DNA of 64,000 bases. Source: Crocodylus rhombifer. Its lineage: Eukaryota > Chordata > Crocodylia > Crocodylidae. Positions 57,819-64,000 of this stretch are shown here, piece after piece. The notes beneath the pieces are model-generated. The model saw nothing but the letters and a program-made list of their open reading frames with translations. It made no database searches and was not told the origin of the DNA. Position 1 is the stretch's first letter. Every line of letters starts with the position of its first letter. A program made the position numbers and the translations under genes. The stretch spans positions 487,574-551,573 of the forward strand of contig JAVSML010025216.1 of the NCBI GenBank assembly GCA_038503035.1, given 5' to 3'.

Positions 57819-60800
57819 GCAAGTCATCTGTACATAAGCATCTGAAGAGGGAGGGTTTTGAATCCTTGTAGAGTACAGTGAAGTAAGGTGTGTGGTAAGA
57901 GAAGTGGCAGAAACTGGCCTGTTGAATGCTGTATAAGATTTTAAAAAGATTGGTTCCATGCATCTTGTTCATCACTACTTTGCGCATTGATACTCATTTC
58001 CACCAGTCTTAAGCAGATTACAAGTGAAATCTCCTTAAGCAAGTGGTAGAAGTACCAAACAGGTCTGTAAGGGAAGGTTTATATTTGAGACCTTGAGAGT
58101 ATATTTTTGACTTCTCTAATCAAGCAGAGAAATCAGAAAAGTCATTTTGGCCACCTGATCTTGTGAGATGTTCAATTCAACTAATGTATATTGCAGTTAT
58201 GTTCTGGGTCAGTTTTTTAAAAATGACTATGAGAATTAAGTCTCTTTCAAGTGGGATAACTAGTGAGCACTAAATAGAAATGATATTGATGGCTATTGTA
58301 AGCAATGTGAGACTAGCATAGTTAATTTTGGTGGCAGCTGAAGGAAAGGGCAAGTTTTATTTTAATTGGGCTTGATTTTTTTTTTCTTGTTTTTTGATTT
58401 CTAAAATGTGTCGTCTTTTTGAGAGAGATGTTGAATTTTCTCTGCCCTAGATTAACAAACACATATTACACAAACAACACAAGGGTAAAATCATAACTTC
58501 AGTATGAGGGGAATTTTATAGTGTGTGGAGACTTGTTATTCTTGCAAGGAAAGTAAAACAGAAAAACAGTCTTCACTGAGCAGCCATCTATTGCATACGG
58601 TAGGTGGCACTGTCTGTTGGTCTGTATCTTGAATGAGTCCTGGGAATGCCTCTGACTTCTATTGCTCGAGCATGTGGGTTTGACCCTCAGTGTATTAGCT
58701 GAGTCATTAGTTAATAGTAATTGTAAGATTAATCTTGCATATGAACCTGGGACTAACTTCTTATGGGTACAGAGAGGAGCTTGAAGGATGAAAGGAGTGT
58801 GATTAAAATACAAATTCAGAATGGATTCTTTTTCTGCTGTCTTCCAATGTCAGTAAAGTGATACGTTATTGTGTCATAATCAAAGTGTTGGACTGCATTT
58901 AGAGACCTACTCAAGATTTCTGTAGAAAATCAGAACATCGCTTATGTTGGGAATGGTGATTATGAACTGTTGTTTTGTCTTTGCTTGAAAAACCATGTGT
59001 ATGCTTCTAGCAATTAGGCATGTAGTGCCTTATTGCAGAAAAATGTTGGGGAATCAGTGTAAAATTTTCAAGAAATGTTTATAAACAACTGTGGAAACAA
59101 TACCAATAACAGCCTAACGTACCTCCCCCCACACTTGCAGTCAAGTGAGCAAACTACTCCATTTTGAAATCTTCATGTAGTTCTTATAGAAGTCCTTTGT
59201 TTTATGTTTGTTTATGACTTTCTCCTATGGCTTTGCATGGATGTATCTCAATGGATTGTCTCAGTAAAGTAACAAGTTGCATTAATTATGTGAGGAAAAA
59301 GCTTTCAGTATGATTTGCAACAATATATGAGACACAATTCCTAAGAACTGTAAAAAAGCCTCTGAAAACGTAAAACTATTTAAATTGCTTGGTAATTGTG
59401 ACTCTTTCTTCCTAGTTTCAGTTTAAGCCTGACTTGGAGCATGATTCCTCAGAGCAGGGAGACACTGGATTCTGTTTAAGGCATAAATTCCTATTCACTT
59501 CAATTGAAAAGTAGCTCTAGTGATTACTATGTTTCTGTAGTTATAGAATGCCCAGCTATCTAAAGGTAGCAGTTCATTTAATATTTTGATTATTAATTAA
59601 GTCTACCCTGTAATTGGTACAACATAAAACATAAGCACTTTGGTTGTGGTATAATTACCCATTGGTAATTAGTTAAATCTTGCAATCAAACAACTAGAAT
59701 TACTTATTTTCTGAGCTAATCTGGCCCTTGGAAGTACTAAACTTTGCTTCCCAATATATTTATAAACTTTAAAAGGTGATTTTAATGGCTAAGAAACTGA
59801 AATTTATGTACTGAATGAGTGTGCTGACCAGGCAAAGAGTACCTTGACCATGTGAAAAAGCTAAACAGATGTTTAAAAAAAATACATGGGTCTTATTTCT
59901 TCACTTGTGATGCTCCACAAAATGTGATTGTGACATCCTAGCTGTGCACAGGTTGCTAGAGGTGTGAACAAGCCTGGAGACAGAACAATAAAAATCACCC
60001 TTTCAAAATATCATCTTCTTTGGGGACACGGGAGATAAACGAATTTGCCCGAGCCATTTTGGCTGCTCCAGTGGAATCTTCCATTAGCTGTCATGTCACT
60101 TAGCTACTTTATGGGATTTTGGCAAGTGTTCTGTAGGACCTAATGTTGCAGAGGCTTTTGTTCTTAGTAGTGCATGTGGATGGAGTCTGTTATAAAAACT
60201 ATGCAAGTTTTCTTCCATGTAATCTAATGTCTTCTGTTTTAATGTGATATGGGGTGGGGCAGGGAGCGTAAAAAATAGTGGAGCTGAATGCTATAGCACA
60301 ATATGGAAAAAGCATGGTTTTGGGGAAAAATGCAGAACCTAATGGAAGAGATTGCTGTACTCCCTCTTCCATACAGAGTGAAATTCTAATGTGCTCATAG
60401 ATACAGGCTTTTAGTACTGTAAGAAGGATGAATCACAAAAGAGCAAGGTGAATGTCAAGAATGCGTTTGCAACCATGTCAAGTAGTTGAAGATCCAGGAG
60501 ATGGAAAATTATGCTCTGGTTGTTATACTCTGTCTGTGGAGATGTGGCTAGGTCTATACTCTTGTTTATAGAGATGTGATTAGATCTAGAAGAGAACAGT
60601 TGAAGTTAAGAGTGGAGTCATGCGTGTGTGTGAGAGGAGGTGGAACAAAAGAACTCAAATGGGCCAAAGGCACTGCTTCCTTGGTAGTCTTAAAATGAAA
60701 GGGAATTAGGAAGGTGAGTGGGACCAGTGGATGAATATGAGAACGGGAGGTGGAATGTTTTATATGTGAAATGGAAAGAAAGCAAGGGGTGCTCTTTGGG

Positions 60801-63094
60801 TGTAGGCTGGAGACCAGGAGTATTGATAGATAGCACAAATGGGATATCCTTTTCTGTACTTCACAGGGCAGAAAGATTACAGGCAGAAAGAAGTGCATAC
60901 TTGTCAGGTTTCTCCTTGAAAGTCACAAGATCTTGGATGTAAAGAATGAAAGTTTAAGGAAAGAGTTGAAGCCATCAGCAGGAGATGGGTTTCACATTGT
61001 AAAAGTAAAGAGGTAATCCTGTTTGGCCTGGAAAATGGCAAAAAAGGAGTGGAAGAAGCTAGATTTGAGACTGAATAAGGGAAGAGAGACTAGAAGTAGG
61101 TGTTGTAGTAGGGACCTTGCAGTGAGAGAGAGAGTTGAGATCATGGTGCTGAAGAGGCATTGGTAACCTGCTGGAGGAGCTGAGATGGTATATAGACAAT
61201 TGATAAATAAAATTGGAGAAACAGTGCTTAATTTAAATAAGGTTGAAGGAGTGATCATTTTATACAGCTGAGGAGTTCATCCATTTTTTTCAAAGCCATA
61301 TGTAAATATAGGAAACTAAGGGGAAATTTGCTAAAGGTAAGTGGAGACTGGGAATGGCAGAAGTCAAAATCTGAGTAGTAGTAGAGGTTGGGGAAAGGCA
61401 CATGAAACTCAGTGGCAGGAAGGGGTAGATGACAAATTGCTGAAAAGTGTGAAGAAAACAGCAGAAATGGTAGAGGAAGATTCAGCTTCATGTCTAAGGG
61501 GGGCTGACCTTAGATTTAATAATTCACGTGATTTAGTAATACTTTTCATGTAGAGCAAAATAGGGGATTCATGGCAAGGCCATTCTGAACAGCAGAAGTG
61601 GAACTGAATGAGACTCCATTGATTTTTTATTTATTTATTTTCTTTTGGACTGTAGATTTTGAAGAGTCCATTTCAGAATGAATTGAGTATTGGAGTGGTA
61701 GTGTTTGATAAAAAGTGCAATACCTGACCTCATAAGCAGGTGTACTGGATAGTATTATACACCAGCCACGGTTGGTATAGAGGGCTTCTCCTCATCACTG
61801 TAGCCTCTGCTCACTGTCACTGCTGAAAAGCATTGCAAGAAAGACCAATATAACAGCCAGTAATGCCACTGGCTTTTAGGAATTTGAGATGGACGGCTGT
61901 AAGGTGTATGGAGTGCATATGGAGTCTATTCTGTAATACATTCTGGATGTAATGTAGCCAGGACTTGCCGGTATTTTACTGTTGGGTAGTTGGCTCTCAA
62001 GTGGAAAAAAAGTTCACTGAGCAATGAGAGAGAGAGAATTGTTTTTAAATGCATGTTTCTGAGGATAGGGATAATTATGGGCAGAAGAACAGGGAAATCT
62101 TTTCTTTGATTCCACATTGCAGCTGATTGCTGCTGGCTGCTTGGTGTGGGTGTGGAGGGTAAGCTTTTAATGGTAGCAATTTCATGATACAGGAACATAT
62201 TTAGGGGGTGGAGAGCTGTCTTTTGCAGAGGACCTTTATGCAGAAATAAACTATAAATATTTTCAAACATGAGCAGTAGGATGCTAAAATATAAAAATAT
62301 ACAAAATGTAATCCTCTGCACTGGCTCAGAATACTTATCTTTATAATTTCTTACTGTTAAGAAACAGTGGTGTGATACCTGCTTTCATGCAACTTAAGCA
62401 TTTAGGTGTGTGTCTGGATTCCTGAAATCACAAAAAGTGAGGTTAAAGTCTCAGTTCAGAGAGTCCAAAGGGCTCTGCGTATGTGCAAAGGTTGTTTGGA
62501 TGTCAGAGTAACTGCCAAGAGACTCCTATAAAAATAAATAAATAAAGCAAGGGGAATTTATAGATATGATACCTAATGGAATTATTCTAGTAATGCAGCA
62601 AAAATGCAGATGTATTCAGGCTATTTTTTTTTTTTAATTTCCCAAGTTTTGGAGAAGAACACTGGGTTTACTAGTTCCCAACAGCAGTCTGAATGCATTT
62701 AGGATTTAATGGAAGTTGTTCAGTACTGCATGTATTCATGTATGATCAAGAAACATGGTAAGCATATTCTTTTCAAAATAATTTGGTAACAGTCTCTTTA
62801 TTCTTAATTATGCTTTAAATGATGTGAACTTTCTTATTCTGAAAGCTGCAAGGGACCTGTTGGGTCATCAGATCCACAGATACACTATTACATCCAGTTA
62901 CCTATCGCAGAGCTACTCAGATGTATTGAATACCATTTTAAACTTGTGTGGATGTTTAAAATTGTACCAATCAGTAACTTCAGTGATAATCTGTAGCATT
63001 TTTATCTATGCAGAGTCTTGTTACAGATCTTGTGTGTCTGCATGTATTTGATTAAGGTTGAACTAATTTCAACCCAAAGGGTCACCACTTTTAC

Positions 63095-63260
63095 TTACAG
63101 AAATAGGACTGGAAGGGATCTCCAGGGATCATCTAGTCCAGCCTGCTGCCAGAGGCAAGATCATCGCAATCCAAACCATCCCATACAATCCATAATCTAA
63201 CCTTTATACAAGACTACCATCAACCCTGACATAACACAGACCTAACATCCTAACTTGCCA
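63095..63260 (-). mobile_element. CR1 LINE 3' tail fragment
   Basis: AATAGGACTGGAAGGGATCT, then CCAGGGATCATCTAGTCCAG and CCTGCTGCC: the complementary strand is the CR1 3' UTR ending. It is severely truncated, with no coding left. GCAAGGGACCTGTTGGGTCA near 62848 may be part of another such tail. Confidence 0.7.
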
Positions 63261-63391
63261 TAGGTGAAGCAGAAGAACCATGCCTACTTCAGGAAATGAT
63301 ACTTAAAAGTTAAGTGTTCAACATTATAACTTCTAAACAAGTGTTCAGTAGACTCTGAAGCACCATTGACTGTCAAGAATACCAGAGGGCT

Positions 63392-64000
63392 TGTGGCAGG
63401 GCATGACCTAGGGGTGGCCCCCCTACCCTGCCAAATTGGTTTCGATGTACCCTCACTATCTTGCCTGCCACATCTTTGATGTTGATATTGTTAAAGGGAG
63501 GCTGCCTTTTTACCTTCTTTGGCACGGTGCCCTGAGATGTCCCAGTCTATGCCCTGCCTTTGCTGACACTGCACTATCGCCTCTGGGCTACATGTGGGTC
63601 CTACCGTCACCCATGCCCTCACAGGTCCTCTGGCTCGTCTTTCTCCACTGCCCATGCCCTCATGGACGCTCTCGCCCACCCTGGGGCCTTTCCCTGTGCT
63701 TGGGGCTCAGGTGGCCATAGCCGTGCCTGGCCCCCTTTCTCCGTGCTCAGGTGGCCATAGCCATGCCTGGCCCCCACAGCACTGTGTCCCTTCTCAGGGC
63801 TGGGGTCAGTGCACCCCTAAATGTTGTGCCCTCTCTGACACTGGGGTCCCTCCTCCAACCCCCATTAGCCTCACCCTGAAGTGCCCTGCGACACATCTTC
63901 CCCTTTACGTTCAAGACTCCCTAGGAGCAGGGCACATTATATTCCTTGTATGTTGACCTAAGCATTTTGTGTCCTCAATGTAATTTTTTGCCACTTTTGG
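63392..64000. mobile_element. LTR-like element (LTR-G), running off the window
   Basis: Begins TGTGGCAGGGC, the reverse complement pattern of the CTGCCACA end of LTR-B. TGGCAGGG (63394-63401) pairs with CCCTGCCA (63426-63433) in a terminal hairpin. A GCTCAGGTGGCCATAGCC unit is repeated at 63705 and 63745 (period 40) and has a close relative in LTR-B at 24177. The right end is not in the window. Open frames on both strands are compositional. Confidence 0.5.

Larger units (their letters stand above)
56584..63391 (+). other. Probable first intron
   Basis: Begins at the GTGAGT donor of the exon at 56461. Apart from the island shoulder it is AT-rich DNA with homopolymer T tracts, an (AAAT)n stretch near 62531, a purine-rich region about 60600-61500 and a CR1 tail near 63100. 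No second exon is convincing; one weak candidate is at 57771-57818. The intron presumably continues past the window edge. Confidence 0.45.

Noticed and set aside
1..64000. tRNA or rRNA genes and complete endogenous retrovirus internal regions
   Set aside because: No cloverleaf with A and B boxes, rRNA core sequence, or gag/pol/env-like coding region was recognised by eye. A covariance-model and profile search would be needed to exclude degraded examples.

Overview
The window looks like intergenic and intronic DNA from a sauropsid vertebrate, most likely a crocodilian (a turtle is the main alternative). The evidence is several CR1 LINE copies, a Penelope-like retroelement, pogo/Tigger-like, mariner-like and hAT-like DNA elements, and many LTR-like elements, all in an AT-rich background with two sharp CpG islands. 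There are no operons or dense coding. Nearly every long open frame is either decayed transposon protein or a chance frame in GC-rich or LTR DNA. A 10-base N gap lies at 16509-16518.

Layout. 1-1.7 kb: unique DNA, then CpG island 1, with a possible minus-strand first exon ending at a good splice donor and a perfect 12-bp hairpin. 2.0-2.26 kb: a small foldback repeat. 3.3-8.8 kb: LTR-like elements, the last of them apparently split by a minus-strand CR1 (6148-8300). 8.8-10.7 kb: CA-rich and purine-rich DNA and a minus-strand LTR-like element. 14.26-16.05 kb: an LTR-like element and a second GC-rich repeat. 21.3-22.9 kb: a Penelope-like element with RT and GIY-YIG remnants. 23.07-24.72 kb: a 1649-bp LTR-like element with an exact 5-bp target duplication. 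26.5-27.7 kb: a LINE interrupted by a 465-bp pogo-like element. 32.65-34.4 kb: an old LINE split by an insertion. 35.1-37.8 kb: an LTR-like element followed by CR1 copy 2. 41.9-42.5 kb: a mariner-like MITE. 43.1-44.1 kb: a hAT-like GATTC-rich element. 46.5-47.06 kb: a Tigger-like element with a transposase tail. 50-51.25 kb: a CR1 endonuclease region. 54.3 and 63.1 kb: CR1 3' ends.

The one convincing host gene start is at 56461 on the plus strand, in CpG island 2. A 41-codon first exon has a mitochondrial-presequence-like composition and ends in a consensus GTGAGT donor. An inverted CCAAT box and a near-consensus NRF-1 motif lie about 65-80 bp upstream of the ATG. Everything from 56584 to the right edge is probably its first intron. 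The gene is not identified; SUCLA2 is a speculative candidate.

I do not see a previously undescribed biological system. The most informative signals are transposon structures that can be read to the base: nested insertions, target duplications, defects shared between CR1 copies, and a recurring palindromic TATA context in LTR-like elements.
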